A stretch of 64,000 nucleotides of DNA, taken from NCBI GenBank assembly GCA_963920705.1, contig OY987240.1:4248926-4312925 (forward strand), written 5' to 3'. The notes under the pieces were generated by a model, which did not search any database, was not told the DNA's origin, and worked only from the letters and a program-made list of their open reading frames with translations. The position numbers and the translations under genes were made by a program. The stretch is from Odiellus spinosus (Eukaryota; Arthropoda; Arachnida; Opiliones; Phalangiidae). Positions 1 through 10,668 of this stretch are shown piece by piece. The stretch's first letter is position 1; the number at the start of each line of letters is the position of its first letter.

Positions 1-82
1 TTAATCTACCTTAATGTGGCCTAAAAGTCGTCTTGCGACTTGGCCTTCAATGACAATTGTATAGTTTTGTAGCCAAAAATAA

Positions 83-145
<63 letters not shown>

Positions 146-150
146 TAGGA
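1..150 (+). repeat. LINE-type 3' tail with stem-loop and (ATT)n
   Basis: A short hairpin (AAGTCG ... CGACTT, flanked by GGCC) is followed by an A-rich stretch and a run of ATT repeats at about 87-143. The same layout recurs at 46640-46738 and, inverted, at 50405-50520. A conserved 3' hairpin next to a microsatellite tail is how many non-LTR retrotransposons end, so I read this as a LINE or SINE 3' terminus. No reverse transcriptase is visible, because the window starts here. Confidence 0.55.
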
Positions 151-164
151 GCCATTGACAAAAA

Positions 165-1165
165 GGCGAAGTGCAAATTAAAAAAATCTGGATTCAAGGT
201 ATTGTCAACCATATATATAGGGTTTCTGGGTCATCTACATCCAAAGCGGAACGGCAAGCCAAGTGGGAATCTGTTTTAAATCATATATGCAATATGCATC
301 AAGGTCACAGTAAAGAGTTTCTCAACTGCCTTCATGAACCTATGGTTTCAAAAGAAAATGAAAGAGTCTGGATTCTGAAAGGTTGGTTGAATTTTAAAAT
401 TGAATCAAACTGAGAGGTCAAGCGCCTTAAATTTCCATATACTTACATACACTCATTCAGAATTAATTAAATATAGTTCTCTATCAAAACGTACAACGCA
501 GTAAGCTAAATATTTCACCCAGGGTCACATTTTGTTTATCAGTTCAATAAATCTATCAAGTGTTTTGGCTACCTCTAGAATTGAATTAACCATCATAGGA
601 AATATTTTATAACTAAAATATTTTTTTAATTTTTCATTTCAGAATCAGATTTATATGTTGAAGTCAGTAAAGTTATAAAATCTCCTTATACACTAGCCGC
701 CATATAAAAACTATCAAACGATTACCAAACGTACTCTGTAGAAGTTTTCCATTCTGTTTTAAATTCATTTTCTCCAAAAATGTACCACTTAACTAAACCA
801 TCGATGCTTTCAAGAATTTACTTGGCTTGTCTTCATTATAATGAAAATGGTAAACGGGACCAACAACAATCCGAAGATGGGCAAGAGCAGTATTATATAG
901 CGTATCCCAAAGCCAAGGCAGGAGCGCCAACTCTGAAAAAAGTCTATGAAGCTAGAACTTACAGTAAGTGATTTGGTTCTAATTTGCACGCACTGAATGG
1001 AAATATTTATATTTTCCTAAACTGATGGATTTAACGTACAAACAAGCTCTAACAGCACCAAATATAAGATCCCTAATGGACCAAGCCTGCGAAGCAGAAC
1101 CACTCTTGTCCAAATACCCGAAAGATAAAGCCAAAGCGGACTTAATCGCTTAATTTGCCAGCCGT
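165..1165 (+). pseudogene. Decayed spliced TE-type gene (uncharacterised invertebrate family)
   Basis: Three coding blocks lie in order. 171-380 contains an H-C motif run of the type NHICNMHQGH...CLHEPM. 642-964 contains the block around QTYSVEVFHSVLNSF and LARIYLACLHYNENG-like residues. About 1027-1170 encodes a short helical tail ending in FASRF. The first two blocks are separated by an intron-like stretch ending in TTTTTCATTTCAG at 641, and the second ends at a GTAAGT donor at 965. An in-frame TAA interrupts block two near 705. From memory these blocks resemble the C-terminal part of a widespread uncharacterised family seen in cnidarians, arthropods and fish that behaves like a transposon gene. 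Family recognition is moderate; its pseudogene status is clear. Confidence 0.5.
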
Positions 1166-1487
1166 TTCCACTAAGTTTTAATCAGAAAATAAAATAATTG
1201 ATATAAAAAAAAACTTTTAGTAAATGATTTGGAAGGGGAGGGGTGCAGAGATTTGAATTTTCCCGCACAGGTAATGAGTTCTGTTCAGTTCATATTCCAC
1301 CCCTATGAAATGAAAAAGCGACCTCTTTCTCCTGAAACTATTTCTACTATAAGTTATGAACGAGAAAGGGACAGTTCGATTGAAATTCTTAAGAGAAATA
1401 GTATTAGATTTGTTAAATGATAGATAAAATAATGAGAATGCAATTTTAATTTCAAATCTGTTACGTATTTATTCTAAAATCTTAGGT

Positions 1488-2125
1488 ATTGAAACCCAGT
1501 ATATTCCTCAGAAGGAAATGCTTCTCTTATTTTATTTACTGCGCAGCTTGGAATTGGGGTTCTCCTCATTGCACCCATTCTGCCAAACGTAATCTGGATG
1601 AACTGCCTATAAGCGGCATACCTGTACTGTCTGTAAAAACCAGTTTTAATATGGGGAAAAACAGAAAGATGTATTACTCATGAATATTTTGATCGCCACG
1701 GTCATTGGTTTGCTGGATATAAAATCTTAGCGCTGGCGCTACCACTTCAATATCTAGGCAATTTTTCTGGAATTTTGTCCATTCAATTACGCAGGACCTA
1801 TGGGGTATTTTTTCCGAAACTTTCTTTATTTACCTGCAACACACACTTTCTTGGGCAAGGGGCATAGCCTTACAATTGTTGCATCGACACCTTTTTGGAA
1901 ATATAAGTTAGAGGATTTTATCTCATGGCCGAATGTGTTTCACGTACCAGTTAGTATTGCCAATCCTTTCATTAATACCAGCAGGGATTTCTTCGCTTTC
2001 ATTTTCACTTTCATCGGAATCTGTTAAGTAATTGGGATAATATACGCCAAAGGCTCGAAATTGTATGGCTGAACCCCTAGCCCTAATTCCACTGGGTCAA
2101 TAAGATTTTCTTCAGATCTGTTCAT
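1488..2125 (-). pseudogene. P2X7-intracellular-domain-like (P2RX7_C) fragment
   Basis: On the minus strand the pieces read in order. A leader with EEN...VELGLGVQPYNFEPLA comes first, then an acidic DSDESENESEE patch, a Cys motif (RCNNCKAMPLAQESVCC), and a block with YAAYRQFIQ...PIPSCAVNKIREAFPSEEYTGF. The Cys-x2-Cys...CC arrangement and the final PSCAV..IR..FPS..Y.GF block match what I remember of the zinc-binding P2X7 C-terminal (ballast) domain, which is also spread in invertebrates in TE-like multicopy genes. Frames change at least twice and stops occur, so this is a broken copy or an unrecognised multi-exon one. No channel domain is present. Confidence 0.6.
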
Positions 2126-2129
2126 TTCG

Positions 2130-3138
2130 TTAGTCTAGTGACGGCTAAATCAAAACCAGAAATATTTAGTTTACAATTGGGAAAGCTTTGTTAACCAAAA
2201 ATCAATATCTAAGCTTTGTTAACCAAAAATCAATATCTAAACGAGTTATTGTAAAGTAGAAGCCAAAATATTTCAAATTGACTCCGTAAATTTTAATAAG
2301 TAATAAATAATATTTCTAATTCATCTGTCAAGCAGCGAAGCAGGACAAGTATATGAAAACTTTTGGCCTTGGTAATAACAAAAAAAAACGGATTTTTATT
2401 TTAGCAACTACCTAGTAAAGATATTTATCAAACTTTTCGCCAAGCTGAAAGATGAAAACCTACCTCTATTAACGCTTGGTCCGAAAACTTATCCGAGTGC
2501 TAATTAGTGTTTTAATTAATCTTCTATTCAATTCAACATATTCACCTGCACTGTAAAAAAGTGAAAGAAAGTTTCACAATTATCATAATGATATGCTAGA
2601 TAGCCTTCGAAAGTAGATGGAGATACTATTTTTTATTCTCATAATTTTTTTTCCAAATTTCCCCTGCCACAAACTTTGAAATTGTGTATACGACGTTTCG
2701 GCAATTTTACCCCTGAACTTTTTTTCATTTTAAAAGTTATTCAAATCAATTCAAGTAATTTAGGCCTAAATCGTCAGGAAACGATAAAAAAAAAACAACC
2801 GACGATAATGGAATTTCGATTGCTCGAATGTTATTGGAAGTTCATGGAGATCTCGCTTATTCAACGGGCCTTTGCTCATTGGCTGCAAGACCTTACACGG
2901 ATTTTATTCTGCTTCTCCATGAATCTCCCTAAGCCTATTTTATGGGTAAGTTTTCAATTTATTTCTAGTTTAATATTCGTTTGTAATTTTTTTTTCTGGT
3001 GGATTAGGCCTATTTAAACTATAATGAATCGATAAAAAATCACTTGTTATTAGGTTGCATGCTCCCTTTAAATATTTCCGAGTGAATAGAATCGGTTGTT
3101 TAGAATTTAGAAGCTTAATCCTGTCAGATTTTGAACAT
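2130..3138. other. No supported gene
   Basis: AT-rich intergenic DNA. There is a 27-bp tandem duplication (AAGCTTTGTTAACCAAAAATC...) at about 2185-2240. An open stretch at 2676-3017 has a weak helix-turn-helix look (IQRAFAHWL) but no convincing family. Confidence 0.5.
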
Positions 3139-3142
3139 TGCT

Positions 3143-3888
3143 GGGTCATTCCACGTGAAAACGACCAACGTCCCCGCGGCACCAACTCCGATTTTATTTA
3201 AACTCCACACATAACTAAAATGGACATATTTAGTAGGAAATCCCAAGTTTCAGGTCAAAATTCCTGTAATTATCGGAGAAATGTGCTTTGGAAGTTTCGT
3301 AGTAGCGGAGCTATTTCTTAAACCCCTTAAAAATGCCAAGTTTCTGTATTTATATCTAAGTAATGAATAACTACATGTCTATGAAATAATTTGCACTTAT
3401 TCTAGACTTGGTGGAGATAAGTTAAAAAATACTAGGACCTATTTCCGCGAAATACATTTCTCAAAATAAATTCATGAAATCGCCGAAAAACTCGCAGTGA
3501 CCCCCAAAGTGGATAACTTTAATTGCCCAAAACTAAGAGTTATTTTATATCAATTGAAATAAAATTACTATGAATTATGTTAATTAATGTCCTTTACAGG
3601 AAAAGACATTCAAATTCGACAACAAAGAAAAAATTTCTTATGTTAACTGTCTCCGAAATAAACGTTTTTGCGAAAAACGTTAAAACATGGTAGTGGTTTT
3701 AGTGTTATAAAGCTTGTTGGGATTCTAATATTCAAAGAAAAAGCTAATCCATTAGAAAGCTTAGATTTCAAGCTACAACATGCAAAAATAAAAAGTTTGT
3801 CTATAAGGTTTTTTCTTGCCCAAATATAATACTCAATTATGGGATTTTTTCTCGTATTTATTTGACAAGTTTGAACATTGTTAATATT
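3143..3888 (+). repeat. Left terminal inverted repeat of the 4.4-kb transposon
   Basis: Matches the reverse complement of 6788-7534 almost base for base, including the GGGTCATTCCACGTG terminus. The inner edge is near TTAATATT at 3881-3888. Confidence 0.9.
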
Positions 3889-4304
3889 ATTATTAAATTA
3901 CTGTTAATTTTATATCTGAGATGATAAATATTTTTATTAAATAAACAAATTAAGAAGTTATGTGCGTTAGTGTTATAACATATTTGGGAATTTGAACATC
4001 CCTTAAAAACTATAATGGTTTAGCCCTATACTCTTTATTTTTTGGCATTTAGCCAGTATAAAGAGGCCCTAATAAAGGAAACCATACCTCTGTTTTTTCT
4101 CTGTCTGAGTAAAGCGATTGATGGAAAGGGTTTTTTAGAGTAATTGCAATCTTCAGATTCATTCTAAAAAGAAATTTCATAGAGAGCAGTTCGTATATTA
4201 ATAATTGCGTTGACTATATTTAGTGGCGTGATTCATTGGAATTCGGAAATAAAGTATATAGATCTGCTACACTATGACAAGGACTTCCTAGTTTAAAATA
4301 AAAA

Positions 4305-6730
4305 ATGAATGAACTAGTAACTCATCCTCAATGTTCAGCTGGGCATCTTTTAAAAGAAGCTTGCAATAATATGGAACTAACACAGCGAACTGGATTAATA
4401 GCGTTTGAAACCATATCAAACGATGATAAAGAACTTTTTTTATTAAGAACAGAACTACTTGCAAACGACGTAATCAATTTGTGCTACCACCACGAAAAGA
4501 AGTATATCTCAAGATATGAAAGCCTGCAAAAACATTGCATAGACCCTCTCAACAAACACAAAAGATACGTTAAGGTAAATCTTAGACTATTACGTTAAAT
4601 ATGGCTAAGTCTTTAGAAGGCACAAGAGCTTTCGAGTTTGAAAAACTTGTACCTGGTCAAAATTTATGTAATAACTGCATGGCTTACTGGAATAAAATCA
4701 TCGATGACGGTTTATCACAGCAAAGTTCATCTGAAATGTTCATTCCGAGCCAAGAAGCTAGGGATGAATTAAATGCAAATCTCTTAGCATTAGGCCAATC
4801 TCCTATAAAAAGAATTTGTGAAAGGGACAAAGATGGCTATATAAAGAATAAGGTTTCCAAATTATCAACGTCTTTCAATGAAACTATTAATAAACTCGTT
4901 GGCAAACTTGATTCGTCTTCTGCGTGCAAAAACTGCGAAGGATTCTCAAAACTTATGGACCAAGTGAAGGATAAAATTATAGTATCAACAAGAAAAGAGA
5001 AAATAAATTTACTAACACTTGTTCCAGACCACTACTCGAAAGAGGAAATCATTAACGAATTTAACGTTACGAATTACATGGTAAAAGCTAGCAGAAAATT
5101 AAAAGCAGAGTTCGGCATACTTCCAGGGTCCCATACTAAACAAGGGAAATGTCTATCTGACGACATCAAAAATGAAATACTAAAATTTTACGAAAACGGT
5201 GAATACTCGCGAATATGTCCAGGGAAAAAAGAATGCGTATCTGTCAAAGTAGATGGAAGGAGACAACTTGTTCAGAAACGACTTTTGCTTGGGAATTTAA
5301 AAGAGCTTCATATTGAGTTTCTAAAACAATCGAATTTGAAGGTTGGATTTTCCAAGTTCTGCGAGCTAAGACCAAAGAACTGTATAGTAGCTGGGAAAAC
5401 TGGAACGCACTCCGTATGTGTGTGCGAATACCATCAAAACATGAAACTGGCACTTTTCTCACTCCCGAACAATCATAAAGACTACAAAGATTTACTTTCG
5501 ATGATGGTATGCGACATTAACAACCGCTTCTGCATGCTGCATCAGTGCGACCAATGCCCAGGTACAGAAGCAGTTGAAGAATTTTTTCGTAAGCATTTTG
5601 CGGAACAAAATATTGACGAGGACGATACAATAGAATTTTAACAATGGGTTCACGAAACTCATGCTCATCTTGAAGTTTTCCAAAACCCATCAATTGATTT
5701 CATTGACAAGGCTACTAATCTTTTGAAAAAGCTAGCTCCTCATCATTTCATAGCGAAAGCGCAGTCAAGTTTTCTTAGGCAAAAAAAAGAAACTTTAAAT
5801 AACAACGAGGCAATTGTTCTTTTGGATTTCGCTGAGAACTATAGTTTCATTGTTCAAGACGCCATTCAAGGCCACCATTGGACAAATACTCAAGCCACAC
5901 TACACCCATTTGTTATATACTTTCAAAATTCTACTACAGGACTCGTTGAACATTTCAATTTCTGTGTAATATCTGACTGCTTAACACACGATGCTAATAC
6001 CGTTCACGCTTTTTTGGGAAAAATGATAACCAAAATTCAGTATAATTTTCCGCACATTGAAAAATGTTTTTATTTTAGTGACGGCGCCGCTAGTCAATAT
6101 AAGAACTACAAAAACTTAGCTAATTTGTGCGCTCACGAAAAAGACTTTAAAATTAAGGCAGAGTGGCATTTTTTTGCCACATCACATGGTAAAAGCCCGT
6201 GTGACGGTATTGGTGGGACAGTTAAAAGGCTAGTAGCTAAAGCGAGTTTACAAGCGATAAAAACTTCTCAAATACAGAAACCCGAAGAGATGTATTTATG
6301 GTGTTGCTTGAATATTAAGAACGTGGATTTTGGATACCTATCTAAAAAAGATATTGAAAACCACGTGAAAGAATTCTCCCTCAACGACAGATATCTTGGA
6401 GTAAAATCCATTCCAGGAACGCGATCTCATCACGCATTTATCCCAGAGTCCGAAAACGAAATTAAAATCAAGAGAATATCAGCTGATAGCTTCGAAACAA
6501 AATTTGTTTTATTCCGTCCAGCCATTATTCAGGCTATATCTTGGGAAGATGTAATACCAGGAGTTTTTATTGCTTGTACTTATGAAGAATGGTACGTGGG
6601 AAACATAATTGAACGCTGCGAAGAAGAGAAAGACTTAAATGTGAGCTTTATGAGAAGGAAATACCTTTCCTTATCATGGCCTAAAAGATGTTTGTTGGGT
6701 ACCCCTACAGAACATTTTAACAATTGTTGA
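4305..6730 (+). pseudogene. Transposase-like protein of the 4.4-kb transposon, stop-interrupted
   Basis: There are three parts. Exon 1 (4305-4574) includes KHCIDPLNKHKRYVK. A possible 35-bp intron (4575-4609, GTAAAT...AAG) would join it in frame to the block starting SLEGTRAFEFEKLVPG, with a CNNC motif. The main body runs to 5638, where an in-frame TAA (5639-5641, probably a former Lys codon) stops it. The same frame then continues to 6730. Candidate acidic catalytic positions are VLLDFAENY near 5815, YFSDGAASQYKN near 6070 and the HFFATSHGKSPCDGIGGTVKR block near 6170. The last two blocks are hallmarks of an uncharacterised multicopy protein family common in Hydra, corals and insects. TIRs on both sides make a DDE transposase the natural reading, but the family name is unknown to me. 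Confidence 0.7.
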
Positions 6731-6787
6731 GCCCCAAACCACTATAGACCCCAAAAAATATATTCTGAAGAAATCTGAGCATGGAAA

Positions 6788-7534
6788 AATATTAACAAGG
6801 TTCAAACTTGTCAAATAAATACGAGAAAAAAATCCCATAATTGAGTATTATTTTTGGGCAAGAAAAAACCTTATAGACAAACTTTTTATTTTTGCATGTT
6901 GTAGCTTGAAATCTAAGCTTTCTAATGGATTAGCTTTTTCTTTGAATATTAGAATCCCAACAAGCTTTATAACACTAAAACCACTACCATGTTTTATCGT
7001 TTTTCGCAAAAACGTTTATTTCGGAGACAGTTAACATAAGAAATTTTTTCTTTGTTGTCGAATTTGAATGTCTTTTCCTGTAAAGGACATTAATTAACAT
7101 AATTCATAGTAATTTTATTTCAATTGATATAAAATAACTCTTAGTTTTGGGCAATTAAAGTTATCCACTTTGGGGGTCACTGCGAGTTTTTCGGCGATTT
7201 CATGAATTTATTTTGAGAAATGTATTTCGCGGAAATAGGTCCTAGTATTTTTTAACTTATCTCCACCAAGTCTAGAATAAGTGCAAATTATTTCATAGAC
7301 ATGTAGTTATTCATTACTTAGATATAAATACAGAAACTTGGCATTTTTAAGGGGTTTAAGAAATAGCTCCGCTACTACGAAACTTCCAAAGCACATTTCT
7401 CCGATAATTACAGGAATTTTGACCTGAAACTTGGGATTTCCTACTAAATATGTCCATTTTAGTTATGTGTGGAGTTTAAATAAAATCGGAGTTGGTGCCG
7501 CGGGGACGTTGGTCGTTTTCACGTGGAATGACCC
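6788..7534 (-). repeat. Right terminal inverted repeat of the 4.4-kb transposon
   Basis: Reverse complement of the left repeat. Visible differences are small substitutions, such as a T in place of A-C near the AAAACG run, and one-base run-length changes. Confidence 0.9.
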
Positions 7535-7555
7535 TGCTATTAAATTTACATTTTA

Positions 7556-7720
7556 GGCTTTAAAAGAAAATTTAATATTTGTCACTTCAGTGATCCAAAA
7601 TCATAACACGTACTTCTGAGTCTTTGTTGACAAAGACATTTTTGATAAAATCTTATATACGATCTGCTACTCTGCTCACTTGCAACAAAAATAAATCGAA
7701 TGGACAGAAAGTCTCGTTTT
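7556..7720 (+). pseudogene. Fragment of a transposase-type ORF, paralogous to 62850-63120
   Basis: The stretch from TTAAAAGAAAATTTAAT through CACTTCAGTGATCC, CATAACACGTACTTCTG and GTCTTTGTTGACAAAGAC matches the reverse complement of 63035-63120, with substitutions. The better-preserved relative at 62880-63071 encodes a 'DGTY'-type stretch. No intact frame remains here. Confidence 0.5.
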
Positions 7721-8320
7721 CCCTTGATCTTCCACCTTTACCAACGGTTTACACGTAAGTTTAGAAACGTTTCAACCCCTTCAAAAAGGTAGCCAATCAC
7801 GTATCAGTTTTATTATGTTATCTGACGTAGATAACTTGGGGTAAAAATCATCCCCACGACTCTAGTGCGTCTACCGGTATTTTTGGATTGTTGAAAAAAA
7901 ATAGCGAACTGAAGGTGCTGTTTAGTTAGGCTTGCAGCATTCAAGAAAATAAAAAAATTGCGAATAACCCGATTTATCTTCTCCGTGCTTTGACTTAAAG
8001 AGGTAATACTGTGCTTCTATATCTTCTATAATTTCATCTAAAATCCCATTATTTGCCAAGTTTCCTTGTCCCTGAGTTATCAATAATCAAAAAAATAAAT
8101 AATCGATTTGTTCAATATTACATTATTGATCACTTTAATATCCATGATGAGGATGTTTGCGGCTGCCATGTGCCATCAAATTATTTTTGTCCCAAAACGC
8201 GTTGACTAGGACTAACTTGACTAGATAATTTCACTAAACCATACGCGTTGACTAATTCTAACACGATAATTTCAATAAACGTACCCGTAATTATAAAACA
8301 GTCAGACTTTGGAATAAACA
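7721..8320. other. No supported gene; host flank of the viral element
   Basis: AT-rich sequence with an imperfect tandem repeat around CGTTGACTA...CTAGATAATTTCA...AAACC (about 8198-8280). I see no coding potential. Confidence 0.5.
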
Positions 8321-8326
8321 CACGCT
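8321..8326 (+). repeat. Left target-site duplication CACGCT of the Polinton
   Basis: Six bases, CACGCT, directly before the element terminus AGTAGTTTACGCC. The identical hexamer follows the other terminus at 36335-36340. A 6-bp duplication is the known signature of Polinton integrase. Confidence 0.93.
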
Positions 8327-8765
8327 AGTAGTTTACGCCTATATTTTAGGAGGGGGAAAACACTTATCTTTCCACCCCCCCTCCAAAACAACCAATGACG
8401 TCATCAAATCAACAAATTAGCATAATCCCCGCCCCTAAAAACAACAAATGACGTCATCCGTCAACAATACTCGCATCATCCCCGCCCCCAAAGGCTACAA
8501 ATTTACCTAATTAGCCCCGCCCCCAAAATCAACAAACAACGCATCCGCCAACAGCGCATCCGTCAATAAACAGCTCATCCGTCAACAAATGACCTCATAA
8601 ATCAACAAATTGGCCTAATTAGTCCCGCCCGGCTAGTCCAGTCTGACCCGGCCTAACCCCCGGTCGAAAAACCCATTTTCAAGGCGGACTGACACAAATT
8701 TTCATTTTTCCGTCCCTGCTCCTTTATTTTTTATTTTTTCCCTCCCTTCTCCTTTATTTTTCCAA
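8327..8765 (+). repeat. Left Polinton terminal inverted repeat with ATF and GC boxes
   Basis: Aligns to the reverse complement of about 35894-36334 with few differences. It is built from repeating modules: CRE/ATF palindromes TGACGTCA at 8396-8403 and 8449-8456, GC boxes CCCCGCCCC near 8427, 8480 and 8515, and CAACAAAT(T) spacers. The inner edge is a duplicated run of TTTTTCCGTCCCTGCTCC type. No gene lies in it. Confidence 0.92.
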
Positions 8766-8920
8766 AAATGACAAAAGTTTTAACAGTATATCGGTAGAAT
8801 TCTAGGCTCATATCAACGTCATTCCGACGTCATTTTTAAAACATCACGTGACTTTAAAGATATCAAACAAAACACCCTTCAGTTAAACGTCATTTAAACT
8901 CGGAAACCCAAACTTTGAAG

Positions 8921-9271
8921 ATGTTGGATCTTGACTCGTTTTTAACTTTTACTCTCGATATCTGGATCGACTATTGGTTATTGTTAACTGGGATTTTCAT
9001 TGTACTGCTTCTTCAAATTCAACCAAATTGGTTCGTCGCTCTAGTCCTTATATTTTTGTTACCCATATCACTACCAATTGATTTTTGTGTTTCGTTATTA
9101 ACAAACGATCCACATTGTCTCTTGGTAACATGTTCACCGTTATTTTGGATTTTGTTTTACGGATACGAAGCTTTAAAAGCATTGTTTTTAGTTCCTGTAA
9201 AAATCTCAGAGTATTTTTATAGAGAAAGTCGGTTTTATTATTTTCATGCCTCAAGAAATATGGAAAATTAA
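8921..9271 (+). CDS. Small multi-pass membrane protein
   Basis: 116 aa from the first ATG (8921); an upstream in-frame TTG is not needed. Hydrophobic segments at about residues 14-36, 38-60 and 66-92 suggest three membrane spans, followed by a short polar tail rich in Tyr and Phe. It is the first gene inside the left TIR and is followed by AATAAA at about 9281, placed back to back with the minus-strand gene at 9312. I do not recognise the family. Small membrane proteins at this position in adintovirus-like elements are usual but unassigned. The intact frame amid broken neighbours supports a real gene. Confidence 0.6.
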   Translation: MLDLDSFLTFTLDIWIDYWLLLTGIFIVLLLQIQPNWFVALVLIFLLPISLPIDFCVSLLTNDPHCLLVTCSPLFWILFYGYEALKALFLVPVKISEYFYRESRFYYFHASRNMEN

Positions 9272-9311
9272 ATGAAAAGCAATAAATTGTTTTGTTTAAC
9301 ATAGTTGTATT

Positions 9312-10007
9312 TTATTCATAATTTAAAACACACCACATTTCATCATTGATAGCCTCTTCTGCTTGGCATTTATCAAAGTAAATTTTATCTAGACTTTTAT
9401 CTTCAATTAAGTCATTAGAAAAAATTTTCTCCCGGGAGTCATAAGTAAAAGGTTTGATCATACACGAAAAAAACCTGTCTTTATCCTTATATTGACATCC
9501 GTATATTTTCAAAAGGGCATAAGTCCGTTTTAGTTCTATTAATTTGATGGCGTTTTTATGAAAGCCTGAACCAGGGCTGGCATTTATCGTTTGCACATTC
9601 TTGACTGTTATTGTAGAATGAAATTGATATAATATTTAAATTAACGCTGTATGCAAAACAGCTTCAGCGGCCTTGACATCGTGACAAACATATCCCAAAA
9701 CAATGGCAGTTTCTTGAACATGTTGACATTCTTCACTGGGATTATATTTGTGAATTCTTCCTTTTTCACAGTTTCTTGCTATAATGCGTTGACCGGAATC
9801 TCGCGAGTAAATCCAATAAACCACGTGAAAAGCTAGACTAACTGAAACAGATAGTTCAACTATAATCTCGTCTAGACATAAGTTTTTTAACATTTCAATA
9901 GACACAATTTTTTCTATTAAATGTTGGAATCTCTCACCATACTGTTCACGGTTATGTTCAATCTCAATGAGACCGCGGCACTTTAAATTTTTGATTGTCT
10001 TTAACAT
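9312..10007 (-). pseudogene. Unknown protein, one frame interrupted by a TAA
   Basis: The 123-aa piece (10007 to 9636) and the 94-aa piece (about 9632 to 9312) are in the same reading frame, separated by one TAA at 9636-9638. This is best read as a single gene of about 230 codons with a nonsense change, or two genes by readthrough. The first piece has a helical N-terminus and a His/Cys-containing C-terminal half (C..H...C.H patterns near GYVCHDVKAAEAVLHTA). The second piece has YGCQYKDKDRFFSCM and KCQAEEA. Its 3' end has AATAAA on the minus strand near 9310. No family recognised. Confidence 0.5.
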
Positions 10008-10079
10008 ATTCTATATCCCCACAGTTATACGTCCAAGAAAAGGAAGTAAATTTATCCCCTGACATTTGTGAAAGAGATA

Positions 10080-10290
10080 TAAGGCTAGATATGGGATTCG
10101 GAAAGGGATGAAAGGTTAAAAAGGATTAACAAGTTAAAGCAAAGAAAGGACAGGCTGATGGAAAGGTCAAAGTAAGTGAGGAAGGAAAGGTTAATGTTAG
10201 TGAGGATTAACAAATTAAAATAAGAGCGGAAAGGAAAGGATAACGTTAGAGAAGAATAGGAAATTAAACTAAGAGAGGGATGGAAAGGTT
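10080..10290 (+). repeat. Purine-rich degenerate repeat
   Basis: About 210 bp of GGAAAGG, GGATTAAC and AAGTTAAA words repeated irregularly on the plus strand, so strongly purine-biased. No coding frame runs through it. It separates two minus-strand genes. Confidence 0.6.
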
Positions 10291-10302
10291 GTTACCATAA
10301 GA

Positions 10303-10668
10303 CTAATCAAGGGGATAGCGACAGCAGTTATAGTTAACTTTATTCTCCCTTTCAAAAACGACACAAGGCTTTTTATACCTCAGTTCCGACGGACAAAAAA
10401 CCTTACAATTGACGCATATGTCATTTACCGGCATATACTCTAATGGTGGATATGACATTTGCGTCAAAAGAATATTTTCTTTCTGTAAATAAACTGCCTC
10501 TTTGAAGATATAACACGTAGGGGTCAAACAATAATGTACAATTCCTTCATTAACGCTTAAACACAGGGTTACTTGATCACACGAAGGACACAGCACCACT
10601 TCATTCCTTTTTACGATTCTTTTCCCTCGGTAATTACGTCTCAGATGAAAATCTATAACAAAATCAAT
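10303..10668 (-). CDS. Cys-rich small protein, possible zinc binder
   Basis: The best-supported part is 98 aa ending at 10303. It has a CPSC knuckle near the N-terminus, a second CYxFK-type cysteine, then CVNCKVFC and a terminal CC. Such paired knuckles suggest a zinc ribbon or treble-clef protein. The open frame extends upstream to about 10668 without an ATG (the 98-aa version would begin at GTG), so either the start codon is lost or an upstream exon exists. Family not recognised. Confidence 0.45.
   Translation of the reverse strand: MDFVIDFHLRRNYRGKRIVKRNEVVLCPSCDQVTLCLSVNEGIVHYCLTPTCYIFKEAVYLQKENILLTQMSYPPLEYMPVNDICVNCKVFCPSELRYKKPCVVFERENKVNYNCCRYPLD

Larger units (their letters stand above)
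3143..7534. mobile_element. DNA transposon, 4392 bp, long TIRs, 4-bp TSD
   Basis: The ends are a near-perfect inverted pair beginning GGGTCATTCCACGTGAAAAC. They are flanked on both sides by TGCT (3139-3142 and 7535-7538), a 4-bp target duplication. The TIRs span 3143-3888 and 6788-7534 and differ at only a handful of positions, so the copy is fairly young. The interior carries one transposase-like gene on the plus strand. The long TIRs and 4-bp duplication suit several DDE superfamilies; I cannot assign one. The duplication could be miscounted by one base if the first G belongs to the target. Confidence 0.85.

Noticed and set aside
2676..3017. 113-codon frame with an IQRAFAHWL stretch, like a transposase helix-turn-helix
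   Set aside because: The similarity is one short motif, and the frame starts and ends in low-complexity AT sequence.
9597..9640. Intron between the two halves of the 9312-10007 gene
   Set aside because: The best donor-acceptor pair (about 41 bp) leaves the downstream half out of frame; an in-frame stop explains it better.
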